Below, piece by piece: positions 8,314 through 16,586 of a DNA stretch of 64,000 nt; position 1 is the stretch's first letter, and each line of letters opens with the position of its first letter. The position numbers and the translations under genes were made by a program. The stretch lies in NCBI RefSeq assembly GCF_019880585.1, contig NZ_JAINVV010000011.1:310001-374000 (forward strand). The letters are read 5' to 3'. The notes under the pieces were generated by a model, which saw only the letters and a program-made list of their open reading frames with translations, did no database searches and had not been told where the DNA came from. This stretch comes from Sphingomonas colocasiae. GTDB taxonomy: Bacteria; Pseudomonadota; Alphaproteobacteria; Sphingomonadales; Sphingomonadaceae.

Positions 8314-9741
8314 ATGACCAAGAGCCCCTCGGTCGCCACCCAGGCGAACGACATGATCGACATGCGCGCCGCCCTTGCGGATGGGCGCACGACCCCGGCC
8401 GCGCTGGTGGAACGGGCGATCGAACGCGCGGACGCCGCCAACGCCCAGCTCAACTTCATCGCATGGCCGGCCTTCGAACGCGCCCGCGCCCAGGCGCGGG
8501 AACCACGCACCGGCGCGCTCGCAGGCATCCCGACGCTGATCAAGGACATGATCGACGAAAAGGACATGCCGGCAAGCTGGGGCGCCAATGTGCTGCGCGA
8601 TCATGTGGCCCGACAGGACGGCCCCTATACGATGGCGATCGCCGATGCCGGGCCGATCTCGATCGCGCGCTCGACCATGCCCGAACTGGGGCTCAACGTC
8701 GCGACGGAATCGCCGCTGACCGGGCCGACGCGCAACCCCTGGAGCCTCGATCACGCGCCCGGCGGCTCCTCGGGCGGCGGATCGGCGGCGGTGGCGGCGG
8801 GCGTCGTGCCCGTCGCGCATGCGAGCGACGGGCTTGGTTCGATCCGTCACGGCGCGGCCCCTTGCGGGCTGGTCGGGCTCAAGCCATCGCGCGGGCGCAA
8901 TATCGGCGACGAGGCGATGCACGGCTTCACCGATCTGGGCGTCAATGGCTGCGTCAGCCGCACGGTGCGCGACAGCGCCGCCTGGCTGGAAGCGACGCAG
9001 ACGCGAGATCCAGGCGCCGCCTTCGCGCCCGTCCCGCTCGTCACCGAAGCGATCGACAGCGGGCTGCGCATCCATTGCCATGCCACCGTCATGCGCACGG
9101 GTGCGGGGCCGGATGCCGGCGTCGCCCGCGTCTTCGCTGAAACCGTCCATCTGCTCGAACGGCTTGGCCATAGCGTGTGCGACGGCCGGCTGCCGTTCGA
9201 CGGCCCCGATACGATCGCGGCGCTCAACAGCTTCATCGAAGGCCGCTTCACCCGCCAGCTCGATGTGCTTGCCGCGCATATCGGCATCCCCATCACACCC
9301 GCGGATCTGGAATATCGCTCGGCGACACTGGTCGCGGCGGGCAAGCTGATCGACGATGCGCGCTTCGCCGGCGCGACGCGCGCGATGGAACGCGCCGCCA
9401 TCGCCTATCTCGCCGGTTTCGAGACGTTCGATATCTGGATGACGCCCACCTTCAGCACGGAGATCGTGCGGATCGGCGTGTTCGGTCCCGACGGCGCATG
9501 GCAGGACCAGCGCGACCATCTGGTCGATTATGCCGGCTATTGCTGGATCGACAATTTCGCGGGCACCCCGGCGATCAGCCTGCCCATGGGTTTCAGCGAC
9601 ACCGGCTTGCCCATCGGCATCCAGTTCGCCACCCGGCCCGGTGGCGAAGCGCTGCTGCTCGCGCTCGCCCATCAGCTCGAGGCCGCGGTCCAATGGTGGC
9701 GCCGCACGCCGCCGATCTGGTTCGGGGGCAATATCGCATAG
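8314..9741 (+). CDS. Amidase (amidase-signature family)
   Basis: A 475-residue amidase-signature enzyme. The Ser-cisSer-Lys triad is visible: Lys77 in TLIKDMID, Ser152/153 in the PGGSSGGGSA loop and nucleophile Ser176 in GLGSIRHGAA. Length is normal for the family (450-500). It hydrolyses a C-N amide bond. It follows the esterase by 33 bp and is the third gene of the TetR-associated unit, ending only 4 bp from the convergent tonB-like gene. No signal peptide. Specificity (aryl amide, nitrile-derived amide, 6-aminohexanoate-like) cannot be told from sequence. Confidence 0.92.
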   Translation: MTKSPSVATQANDMIDMRAALADGRTTPAALVERAIERADAANAQLNFIAWPAFERARAQAREPRTGALAGIPTLIKDMIDEKDMPASWGANVLRDHVARQDGPYTMAIADAGPISIARSTMPELGLNVATESPLTGPTRNPWSLDHAPGGSSGGGSAAVAAGVVPVAHASDGLGSIRHGAAPCGLVGLKPSRGRNIGDEAMHGFTDLGVNGCVSRTVRDSAAWLEATQTRDPGAAFAPVPLVTEAIDSGLRIHCHATVMRTGAGPDAGVARVFAETVHLLERLGHSVCDGRLPFDGPDTIAALNSFIEGRFTRQLDVLAAHIGIPITPADLEYRSATLVAAGKLIDDARFAGATRAMERAAIAYLAGFETFDIWMTPTFSTEIVRIGVFGPDGAWQDQRDHLVDYAGYCWIDNFAGTPAISLPMGFSDTGLPIGIQFATRPGGEALLLALAHQLEAAVQWWRRTPPIWFGGNIA

Positions 9742-9745
9742 CCGC

Positions 9746-10480
9746 TCAGCGCAGGAAGAACGCGACCGGCAGGTCCAGCTCGATCTCCTCCGGCAATGCC
9801 TCGGGAATGGCGGGCAGCGGCTGCGCGCGCCGCACCGTTTCGAGCGCGGCCCGATCGAGCGAGGGTGACGCCGAACCGCGCAGGATGCGCGCGGCCAGCA
9901 CCCGGCCCGCGCGGTTCATGCGAAACCGGATATGCGCCACCCCCTCCTCGCGACGCGCGCGCGCATCGGCGGGGAAGCGGCGATGGCGCTCGAGATGGGC
10001 GAGCAGGCGCGCTTCCCAACTGTCGCGCATATTGCTCGACACCGCCGGGGCCGGCGGCGCCGGAAGCGATCGGGGCGCGGTCGTCTCGGGCACGGGCGGC
10101 CTGGCGGCGGCCTCGATCGGCTCGGCGGGCTTTGCCGGCTGCGCCGCCGGTACGGGCGTCACCGGCGGCGTCGCCGGCTTTTGCGGCGCCGCGCGCTGCC
10201 TTGGCTGCTCGACCTGTTCGGGCCCTTCCTTCACGTCGCGCACCGGATCGGGCGGCGCCGCGAGCGGCAGCAGGTTCACCGTCAGCAGCGATTGCGGCGG
10301 CGGCGGGGAATGCCGGTGCAATTGCACCAGCAGCCCCGCCAGCGCGCAGCCATGCAGCAGCAGCGTCAGGGCAAGCCCCTTGGCACGCACGCCGCGCACA
10401 TCGCGATCGCCATAGCGCGCCACCGGCGCGGCGCCGCGCACGGGGGGCGTGCGGATATCCCAGGGATCCGGCAATTTCAT
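9746..10480 (-). CDS. TonB-type energy transducer
   Basis: A 244-residue TonB-like protein: short cytoplasmic N-terminus, one transmembrane helix (GLALTLLLHGCALAGLLVQL), a Pro/Ala-rich periplasmic spacer of about 95 residues, and a C-terminal TonB domain (residues ~150-244). The last contains the conserved region GVAHIRFRMNRAGRVLAARILRGSASPSLDRAALETVRRAQPLP (abridged in meaning: partner-binding fold). It is the last gene of the heme-uptake operon, 13 bp after the DUF454 gene, and probably powers the heme receptor. Confidence 0.9.
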   Translation of the reverse strand: MKLPDPWDIRTPPVRGAAPVARYGDRDVRGVRAKGLALTLLLHGCALAGLLVQLHRHSPPPPQSLLTVNLLPLAAPPDPVRDVKEGPEQVEQPRQRAAPQKPATPPVTPVPAAQPAKPAEPIEAAARPPVPETTAPRSLPAPPAPAVSSNMRDSWEARLLAHLERHRRFPADARARREEGVAHIRFRMNRAGRVLAARILRGSASPSLDRAALETVRRAQPLPAIPEALPEEIELDLPVAFFLR

Positions 10481-10493
10481 GGGCCCGGCAAGT

Positions 10494-10901
10494 TCACGGG
10501 CATCGTCCGGGCGCCGGGCGCGTGACGATCCACAACGCGCAGCCCAGCAGCAGCACCGCCACGGCCGATGTCACCGCGAATGAGGGATGCGCGCCCATTT
10601 CGAAGAACAGCAGCCCCAGCGCCATGCCCGCGCATGCGCCGATCTTGCCGCGTGTCGGGATCGCGCGCTCGGTTCGCCAGGCACGAAGCGCGGGGCCGAA
10701 ACGCGGATGATCGAGCAGCCCGGCCTCCAGCCGGGGTGAAGACCGCGCGAAACACCCGGCGGCCAGGATCAGGAAGATCGTGGTCGGCATCAGCGGCAGC
10801 AGCGCGCCGACGATGCCCAGCCCGACAAGGATCCAGCCCAGCAGCAGCCAGCCGGCGCGCACGGCGCCGGCCGGCCGCCGCCGGGGCCCGCGATCAGGCA
10901 A
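10494..10901 (-). CDS. DUF454 / YbaN family inner-membrane protein
   Basis: A 135-residue protein with three or four hydrophobic segments. The typical DUF454 start is WLLLGWILVGLGIVGALLPLMPTT (quoted only in part; the GxxLPLxPTTIFLILAAxCFARSSPR region is diagnostic), and further helices follow near MALGLLFFEMG and AVAVLLLGCALW. Its start overlaps the end of the heme-oxygenase gene by 8 bp, so the two are translationally coupled. DUF454 genes are frequently found with heme-iron genes, but the biochemical role is unknown to me. Confidence 0.85.
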   Translation of the reverse strand: MPDRGPRRRPAGAVRAGWLLLGWILVGLGIVGALLPLMPTTIFLILAAGCFARSSPRLEAGLLDHPRFGPALRAWRTERAIPTRGKIGACAGMALGLLFFEMGAHPSFAVTSAVAVLLLGCALWIVTRPAPGRCP

Positions 10902-11487
10902 AATGGCGTTCCACCAGCGCGTGCACGCGCGTGAAGGCGGCGCGGGCGCCGTCGATCACGCGCGCATCCTCCGCCCCGCTCAGCGACAGCCCGTCGAGCG
11001 CGCCGGTGAATGCGCGCCAATGGCGGGCGCGGCCGTCGGGGTGGCCGGCCAGGTGGCGGGCGCCGCGATCGCCATCCAGCCCCAGCGCCGCCGCCGCCTT
11101 GTAGAGAAAGGCCGCCCCCAGGTTCGACCCTTCGGCGACATAGAGCCAGCCCAGCGCCGGCGGCAGCTCGATCGCGCCCGGCGCGAACGGCGCCGTGCCA
11201 TCGGCGGCGGGCACGGGCGCATCGAGATCGGCGAGATCGGCGCCGATCCGCTCCAGCCGGTTGCGCGCCGACAGATCGGGCAGCAGCGATGCCAGCACCG
11301 GATCGGCGTAAAGCGCGTCGAGATCCCGGTGAAACGCATATTGCACCGCCAGGAAGCGGCGATAATTGGCGATGTCGGCAAAGGGCTCCGCCGCCATGAT
11401 CCGCCTGTCCAGCCGGTCATGCGTCTCGCCGGTCATGGATTTGAGGCGCTGGGAAAGCGGCGCCGTCATCGTCTCCGTCGGTGTCAT
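10894..11487 (-). CDS. Heme oxygenase (biliverdin-producing)
   Basis: A 197-residue bacterial heme oxygenase that opens heme to biliverdin, CO and Fe(II). Candidate proximal heme ligand His23 is in TGETHDRLD, and the distal-helix signature GWLYVAEGSNLGAAFL is intact. The start is the ATG behind AAGGACC; the open frame continues upstream but without a ribosome site. It lies 11 bp downstream of the heme receptor gene and overlaps the DUF454 gene, which ties it to cytoplasmic release of iron from imported heme. It belongs to the HemO/BphO group; no phytochrome gene is adjacent, which favours iron acquisition. Confidence 0.92.
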   Translation of the reverse strand: MTPTETMTAPLSQRLKSMTGETHDRLDRRIMAAEPFADIANYRRFLAVQYAFHRDLDALYADPVLASLLPDLSARNRLERIGADLADLDAPVPAADGTAPFAPGAIELPPALGWLYVAEGSNLGAAFLYKAAAALGLDGDRGARHLAGHPDGRARHWRAFTGALDGLSLSGAEDARVIDGARAAFTRVHALVERHFA

Positions 11488-11498
11488 GATCGGTCCTT

Positions 11499-14400
11499 TC
11501 AGAATCTGAGGTTCACGCCCAGCCGGACCTGATCGGTCTTCAGCCGCGTCTTCGCCTGGAAATCGAAAAGCTGGTCCCATTCCGCGATCTCGTAAGTGCC
11601 GGTGAACCGGGTGCTCTTCATGTCCTGGAAGCGATATTCGGCGCGCAGCGCGATATGATCGGCCAGCGCGAATTCGACGCCGCCGCCGGCGGTATAGCCC
11701 TGCGAGCGGCCGCTATCGGCGAACGAGACGGTGCGGTCGCGCTTGTAGAGGAGTTCGGTGTCGGCGCGCACCCAGCCGGCGCTGCCATAGACGAACCAGC
11801 GATCGAGCGTGACGCCCGCGCGTGCCCGCACCGACAGGAACTTGTCATAGGAAACCTGCGCCAGCGCCCGCGTATAGGGAATGCCCGATATGCCGGCCTT
11901 GCTCCAGCTGTAATCGCCCTCCACGCCCAGCGCGAACAGGCTGTTGAGCTGATAGGTATAGCCCGCCTGCACGCCGTAGATGCCGGCATCGGCATCGCCC
12001 AGTTCATATTCCCGCCACTCGATCGGCTGCGCGTTGACGCCGATTTCCAGCCCGGTGATCGCCACGCCGCCATTCTGGTAGCCGCCGCTGGCGCCGATAT
12101 GGAATCCGGTCCAGTCATAGCTGCCCTCCGCGCGGGCATGTTTGCGCGACCAGAAGGGCGCGATGCCCGCACCGTCGTTGGTGGCGGGGGAAAGCGCCGC
12201 CGTGATGCCCAGCCGCACGGTGCGGCCGGGCGCGGGCACCAGGCCCAGGCTCAGCGGCTCGACATAATAGACGTCGCCGACATTCTCGACGCCCAGTTCC
12301 AGATCGACGCCCTTGGCGATCCGGGCGGAGGCGAACAGATCGACGGTGGTATAGGGATCCCAGGGAATGGCGGAGATGAAGGGTGAAGCGCCGCCCGCCG
12401 GCACCTCGAACGGCACGGTCCGCTTGCCGACATGGCTCAGCCGCCCGCTCAGCGTCAGCCGCTCGTCGAACAGCTTCTGCGTCAGCAGCAGGTTCAGCGA
12501 GAATTCGGGCGGGATGTGGTTCGTCGCGTAATCGGCCGCCAGCGAACTCTTCTTGCAGGGTTCGGCGCGCCGGCAAAAGGCGATGTCGGTATAGCGGGTG
12601 GCGGAAGCATCGAGCGAGAAACCGCCCGTCTTGTAGTTGAGCGCCGCTTCGACCCCCGCGAATTTCGCGCGATCGATGTTGAAGATGAACATCGAATAGG
12701 TGGAGGTGTTGTAGCGGCGGCTGATATAATCCTCGATGTCATTGTCGAAATAGACCAGCTTCAGGCCCAGATCGTCACCGTCGGACAGCGCGTTGCGGCG
12801 CGAGAAATTGGCGCCGAATTCCCAGTCGTGCGCGCGCTCGGGCCGCAGCGCCGGATCGGCCGACATGATGAAGCCGCGCGTCGCCTCCAGCAGCGCGGGC
12901 ATGCGCACCGCGTCGCGATAGCTGGCGAAGAATTGCAGCCCGTCGACGGGCTCGACCGTCGCGCCGAACGAAAAGCCCAGCGCATTGTCCTTGCGCTCCG
13001 GATCGGTGGGCCGGGCCAGCTTGTCGTGCAGCCGGTAGCCGGTGTAGCGGAACCCGCCATCCACCATCAGCCATTTGGCGGGCGCCAGCCGGGTGCGCAG
13101 CCATGCGCTGGTTTCGTTGCGCGATCCCTCGCGCCCCGGAATGCCGTCCCACATCTCCGCGACCGGGCCGGTCTTCTCGTACAGATATTGCAGGCCATAT
13201 TCGGCGACGAACTCGCCCCCGCCCAGCCCGACGCGCGATCGGTTGCTGATCTCTCCGCCGCGCATCTTCACGAATTTGGGGCCGCTCGATCCATTGCCCA
13301 GCGCCTGGCTCGCCTCGACCAGATCGGTCGCCCAGGCATCGGCCTTCAGATGGATCAGCTCGCTCGCCGGATCCCAGGCATAACGGGCGGCATAGCGATC
13401 GAGATCGGAGGTGGAGAGCCGCCCCTGGCCGACCGTATCGGTGTTGCGATAGATGCTGGCGGGATAATTCTCGCCGAACTTGCTCACATATTTGGCATAG
13501 CTCAGTTCCAGCGCATGATCGGGCGCGAAGCGCACCGTCGCCTTGACCAGGCCGGACTTGGTCTCGTTCGAGGTGTTCAGCACCTCCTCGCCGCCGACGA
13601 AGCGCGTGCGGCCGGGCGCCGCATACCATTGCAGCACATCGCCGCACCATTCGGGATTGGCGATGCAATAGGACGGCGCCGAACCCGGCCTGGGCGCGCC
13701 CTTGCCGTTGGTGCCGGCATGGTAATTGCCCGCGCGGCGGTGGGAGAAGCCGCCGACCAGATCGAACAGGTCGCTCTTGATCCCCAGCGCGATGCTGGCC
13801 GATCCCGCCGTGGGCGACAAGGCGCCGGGCCGGTCGATCGGCTGGCGCAGGCCATTGTCGTCACCCAGCTTGCTGGCGCGATAGGCGATGTCGAGGCCAG
13901 TGGTGTTGCCGGTGAGCGATCCCTTCAGCCGGATGCCGATCGATGCGCCTTCGGCGACGATATCGTCGGGGGTGATCGTCGTCATCGCCACGGTGCCGCC
14001 GATCGCTCCGGTGCCACCCGGCCCGGTCGCCGGCCCCTTTTCGATCGCGATCGATCCGATGAAATCGCGATCGACATAGGTGCGGCTGCCGATGCCCTGA
14101 TAGCCGCGATAGACGGTGGTGCCGTTGGTCGTGCCGTCGACGGTGACGGCGACGCGGCCCTGGCCCTGCAGGCCGCGGACATTGGGGTTGAGCCCGCCCG
14201 AACCGCGCGCCTCGCCGGAAAACACGCCCGGCGCGCTTTTCAGAAGATCGGCGGGCGATGTGCCGGGAAAACGCTCGATCACCTCGCGCCGCACGATCGC
14301 GACCGATCCGGGCGTGCGATATTCGGTGCCGGGGGTGCCGTCCCACCCGGCGCTGCCGGTGCCGGCGGCCCCACCGCCATCGGCGGCGCCCTCCACCCGC

Positions 14401-14762
14401 AGCGTGCCGAGCAGCGTCGCGCCGTCGGCGCCCGCCTGCGGCGCGGCCTCCAGCGTGAAGGCGCGTGTGCCGGTCTGGCGATAGCTCAGGCCGGTGCCGT
14501 CGAGCAGCCGCGAAAGCGCGGCGGTGGCGGACATGTCGCCGGACACCGCCGCCGATCTCTTGCCCGCCGAAAGCGCGCTGGAATAGGTGATCTGGATGCC
14601 GGTCGCATCCATCAGCGCATGCAGCGCGCTATCGAGCGATTGCGCCGGGATCGATATCCGTTTCTGCGCCTGCGCCTGCGCGGCCGGGGGCGGCAGCGCC
14701 CCCGTCAGCGCGGCGCCCGCCAGCAGCCCGGCCATCAACCTGATACGCGAAATACCCGTCAT
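11499..14762 (-). CDS. Heme/hemoglobin TonB-dependent receptor with STN domain, fused to an Omp25-like beta-barrel
   Basis: A 1087-residue protein. In order: signal peptide (to about residue 30); STN secretin/TonB signalling domain (~32-110, ISIPAQSLDSALHALMDATG); plug (~135-270); and a 22-strand-type barrel with the DPALRPERAHDWEFG region characteristic of heme/hemoglobin receptors. That barrel closes at PGRTVRLGITAAL near residue 858. After a ~20-residue linker, residues 878-1087 form a second complete domain that looks like an 8-stranded Omp25/OmpA-type barrel (starts YDWTGFHIGASGGYQNGG, ends DQVRLGVNLRF). The two barrels are in one uninterrupted frame. The gene lies in a sigma-anti-sigma-receptor order, and the STN domain implies signalling to the FecR protein upstream. 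Heme as ligand is supported by the adjacent heme oxygenase. Confidence 0.9.
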   Translation of the reverse strand: MTGISRIRLMAGLLAGAALTGALPPPAAQAQAQKRISIPAQSLDSALHALMDATGIQITYSSALSAGKRSAAVSGDMSATAALSRLLDGTGLSYRQTGTRAFTLEAAPQAGADGATLLGTLRVEGAADGGGAAGTGSAGWDGTPGTEYRTPGSVAIVRREVIERFPGTSPADLLKSAPGVFSGEARGSGGLNPNVRGLQGQGRVAVTVDGTTNGTTVYRGYQGIGSRTYVDRDFIGSIAIEKGPATGPGGTGAIGGTVAMTTITPDDIVAEGASIGIRLKGSLTGNTTGLDIAYRASKLGDDNGLRQPIDRPGALSPTAGSASIALGIKSDLFDLVGGFSHRRAGNYHAGTNGKGAPRPGSAPSYCIANPEWCGDVLQWYAAPGRTRFVGGEEVLNTSNETKSGLVKATVRFAPDHALELSYAKYVSKFGENYPASIYRNTDTVGQGRLSTSDLDRYAARYAWDPASELIHLKADAWATDLVEASQALGNGSSGPKFVKMRGGEISNRSRVGLGGGEFVAEYGLQYLYEKTGPVAEMWDGIPGREGSRNETSAWLRTRLAPAKWLMVDGGFRYTGYRLHDKLARPTDPERKDNALGFSFGATVEPVDGLQFFASYRDAVRMPALLEATRGFIMSADPALRPERAHDWEFGANFSRRNALSDGDDLGLKLVYFDNDIEDYISRRYNTSTYSMFIFNIDRAKFAGVEAALNYKTGGFSLDASATRYTDIAFCRRAEPCKKSSLAADYATNHIPPEFSLNLLLTQKLFDERLTLSGRLSHVGKRTVPFEVPAGGASPFISAIPWDPYTTVDLFASARIAKGVDLELGVENVGDVYYVEPLSLGLVPAPGRTVRLGITAALSPATNDGAGIAPFWSRKHARAEGSYDWTGFHIGASGGYQNGGVAITGLEIGVNAQPIEWREYELGDADAGIYGVQAGYTYQLNSLFALGVEGDYSWSKAGISGIPYTRALAQVSYDKFLSVRARAGVTLDRWFVYGSAGWVRADTELLYKRDRTVSFADSGRSQGYTAGGGVEFALADHIALRAEYRFQDMKSTRFTGTYEIAEWDQLFDFQAKTRLKTDQVRLGVNLRF

Positions 14763-14803
14763 CCCGTTTCCCCGAGACCGATCGCATCTCCACCCTGTAG
14801 ATG

Positions 14804-14826
14804 CTAATGAAAGTCAGTCTTATTAG
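14804..14826. promoter_or_regulatory. Fur-box-like palindrome upstream of the heme receptor
   Basis: The sequence carries CTAAT...ATTAG arms around a core that matches 11 of 15 positions of the 7-1-7 Fur pattern TGAGAATCATTCTCA. It lies 42 bp upstream of the receptor ATG. It could give direct iron control in addition to the operon's sigma factor. Similar cores occur upstream of the sigma gene and of the siderophore receptor. Confidence 0.4.
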
Positions 14827-14883
14827 TGGGACGCAAAGCCGGGGGCGATCCTGCAAGGATGGATTCATTTTCTCCGATTTTTT

Positions 14884-15819
14884 TCAGCGCAGGATCAGGA
14901 TGCGCCCGGCGATGCTGGTGATGCGCGTGCCCGAAAGGCGCGCCAGTTCGGCCATCGCCGCATCGGGATCGTCCAGGCGCAGGCCGCCGCTGATCCGCAT
15001 CGTCGCGGCGTCGCCATTGGCGACGACGATCCAGCCGCGATGATAGCGGCGCAGTTCATCGACGACGTCGCCCAGCGGCCGGCCGGAGAAATACAGGCGC
15101 CCACGCGTCCATCCGAACGCCTCGAACGGTTCGATCGCGTGCACCGGGGCCAGCCCGGCGCCGCGCGCCGCGCTTGCCTGGCCCGCGCCCAGCACCGCGC
15201 GCGCGGGCGCGTCCGCCGTCGCGCGCAGCTCGACCACGCCCTCCTCCACCGCGACCTGTTCGCCCGCCGCGCCGCGCGCGACCGCGAAGCGCGTGCCGAT
15301 ATCGCGGATCACGGCATCGCCGCTCAGCATCCGGAACGGCCGGGCATCCTTGGCGACGGTCACGAAGGCGCGGCCGCGCAACAGGCGGATCTCGCGGCGG
15401 TCGCCGCCGATATCGGCATCGATCGCCGAACCGCTGTCGAGCGTCACCAGCGTGCCGTCGTCGAGCCGCGCGGTGGCGATCTCGCCGATCGCGGTGGCGT
15501 GATCGGCGGGCCAGGCGATCTGCGTGCCGGTCAGCCTGAGGCCGATGCCGGTGACGGCGAACAGGCAGAGCGCAAGCGCGCTCGCGGTGGTTGCCGCCCG
15601 CGTGCGGCGCCCCGGCCGCACCCGCCTCGCCGCCCCCGCCAGCGCGGACGATCCCCAAAGCCGCTCGATCCGGGCATAGGCGGCGTCATGCCGGGGATCG
15701 GCGGCGCGCCACGCCTCGAAGCCCTGCGGGTCGTCGCCCGCCTGGTTGGCGACAAACCAGGACAATGCCCTTGCGTCGGTCGGCGACAATGCATCGCCCG
15801 CTTTCCTGCCGCCCGTCAT
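14884..15819 (-). CDS. FecR family anti-sigma / sigma regulator
   Basis: A 311-residue inner-membrane regulator. The N-terminal DUF4880-like cytoplasmic part (ALSWFVANQAGDDPQGFEAW) binds the sigma factor. A single transmembrane segment follows at about residue 90-110 (ASALALCLFAVTGIGLRLTG), then a periplasmic FecR domain (IATARLDDGTLVTLDSGSAID) and a C-terminal STN-like module (RGRLYFSGRPLGDVVDELRRY). It starts at the ATG behind GGGGAGAGG; the upstream in-frame extension lacks a ribosome site. It receives the signal from the heme receptor's STN domain and releases or activates the ECF sigma encoded 63 bp upstream. Confidence 0.93.
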   Translation of the reverse strand: MTGGRKAGDALSPTDARALSWFVANQAGDDPQGFEAWRAADPRHDAAYARIERLWGSSALAGAARRVRPGRRTRAATTASALALCLFAVTGIGLRLTGTQIAWPADHATAIGEIATARLDDGTLVTLDSGSAIDADIGGDRREIRLLRGRAFVTVAKDARPFRMLSGDAVIRDIGTRFAVARGAAGEQVAVEEGVVELRATADAPARAVLGAGQASAARGAGLAPVHAIEPFEAFGWTRGRLYFSGRPLGDVVDELRRYHRGWIVVANGDAATMRISGGLRLDDPDAAMAELARLSGTRITSIAGRILILR

Positions 15820-15882
15820 CGCGCCTCTCCCCTCGGCCTCTGCCGATAAGACGCATGGCGGCGCGCGATCCTGCAAATCATC

Positions 15883-16437
15883 TCAATCCTCCCGCTCGAT
15901 CAGCTGCGAGAGGCAGAGCGCGAGCGCGCGTTCGATGTCGTTGGATACGGTGCGCAGCGATATGCCCAGCGCTTCGGCGATGCGCGGATAGGTCCAGCCT
16001 TCCACGCGGCTGAGCAGCAGGACCTTGCGCGCGCGCGCGGGCAGCCCGCGCAACGCCGCTTCGAACGCACGCTGCTGTTCGGCGGCGATCAGCGCGGCAT
16101 CGGCGAGCGGCGCCTGCGACGCGACCTGCAGCGCCTCCTCGTCGTCGATCGATCCCGCTTCCAGATGCGCGCGCACCTTGCGGCGGCGGAGATGATCGAT
16201 CGAGAGGTTGCCGGCGATGCGATAAAGGAACGCGCGCAGGTTGCGGATCGCACCCTGCTCCTCCTCCTCCGCGATCCGCGCCATCGCCCGGATCCAGGTT
16301 TCCTGCACGATATCCTCGGCATCGCCGGGCGAACGGACACGCCCCTGCACATGCGTCACCAGCGGCGCATGATGTTCGCGGATGATCCGGGAAAGAGCGT
16401 CGTCGGCCAGGGGAAACTCGTGCGCGGCGCGAGTCAT
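15883..16437 (-). CDS. ECF RNA polymerase sigma factor (FecI-like)
   Basis: About 184 residues. Sigma region 2 is visible as DALSRIIREHHAPLVTHVQG...DAEDIVQETWIRAM and region 4 as SRVEGWTYPRIAEALGISLRTVSNDIERAL, the usual FecI layout. A start 48 bp further upstream (16485) is possible but would overlap the Fur-like palindrome. It directs transcription of the downstream heme receptor operon when the FecR partner is triggered. First gene of the minus-strand cluster sigma-fecR-TBDR-heme oxygenase-DUF454-tonB. Confidence 0.93.
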   Translation of the reverse strand: MTRAAHEFPLADDALSRIIREHHAPLVTHVQGRVRSPGDAEDIVQETWIRAMARIAEEEEQGAIRNLRAFLYRIAGNLSIDHLRRRKVRAHLEAGSIDDEEALQVASQAPLADAALIAAEQQRAFEAALRGLPARARKVLLLSRVEGWTYPRIAEALGISLRTVSNDIERALALCLSQLIERED

Positions 16438-16467
16438 GGAAGCGACCCGCCGGAATGGCCTAAGGCA

Positions 16468-16486
16468 ATTGCGATTCATTCGCAAT
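16468..16486. promoter_or_regulatory. Fur-box-like 19-bp palindrome upstream of the ECF sigma gene
   Basis: ATTGCGA-TTCAT-TCGCAAT is a perfect 7-bp inverted repeat with a 5-bp spacer; its core matches 12 of 15 positions of the 7-1-7 Fur pattern. It lies 31 bp upstream of the sigma ATG. Iron repression of FecI-type sigma genes by Fur is the established scheme, so the position fits. Confidence 0.5.
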
Positions 16487-16507
16487 AAATTCCCGAATGC
16501 CCCAACA

Positions 16508-16575
16508 GTTTCCGTTCACAGAAACCATATTGACAGCGGCGCAAGAAATAATAGTTTCCACATATAGAAACTATT
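16508..16575 (+). promoter_or_regulatory. Twin ArsR operators around a TTGACA promoter
   Basis: Two copies of GTTTC-N8-GAAAC occur: 16508-16525, and 16550-16575 where the arms extend to a perfect 9 bp (AATAGTTTC...GAAACTATT). Their centres are 46 bp apart. A consensus -35 TTGACA (16530-16535) lies between them, and a weak -10 (TAGTTT at 16552-16557) overlaps the second copy. The arrangement just before the ArsR gene indicates autorepression. Confidence 0.65.
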
Positions 16576-16586
16576 GGACTCGGACG

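Noticed and set aside
12432-14807. 791-codon plus-strand open frame opposite the heme receptor
   Set aside because: Antisense shadow; no start signal or domain, and the opposite frame is a clear STN-TBDR.
14763-14883. A FecI-type -35/-10 promoter before the heme receptor
   Set aside because: AT-rich patches exist, but no pair of elements convincing enough to place a sigma-dependent start; only the Fur-like palindrome was retained.
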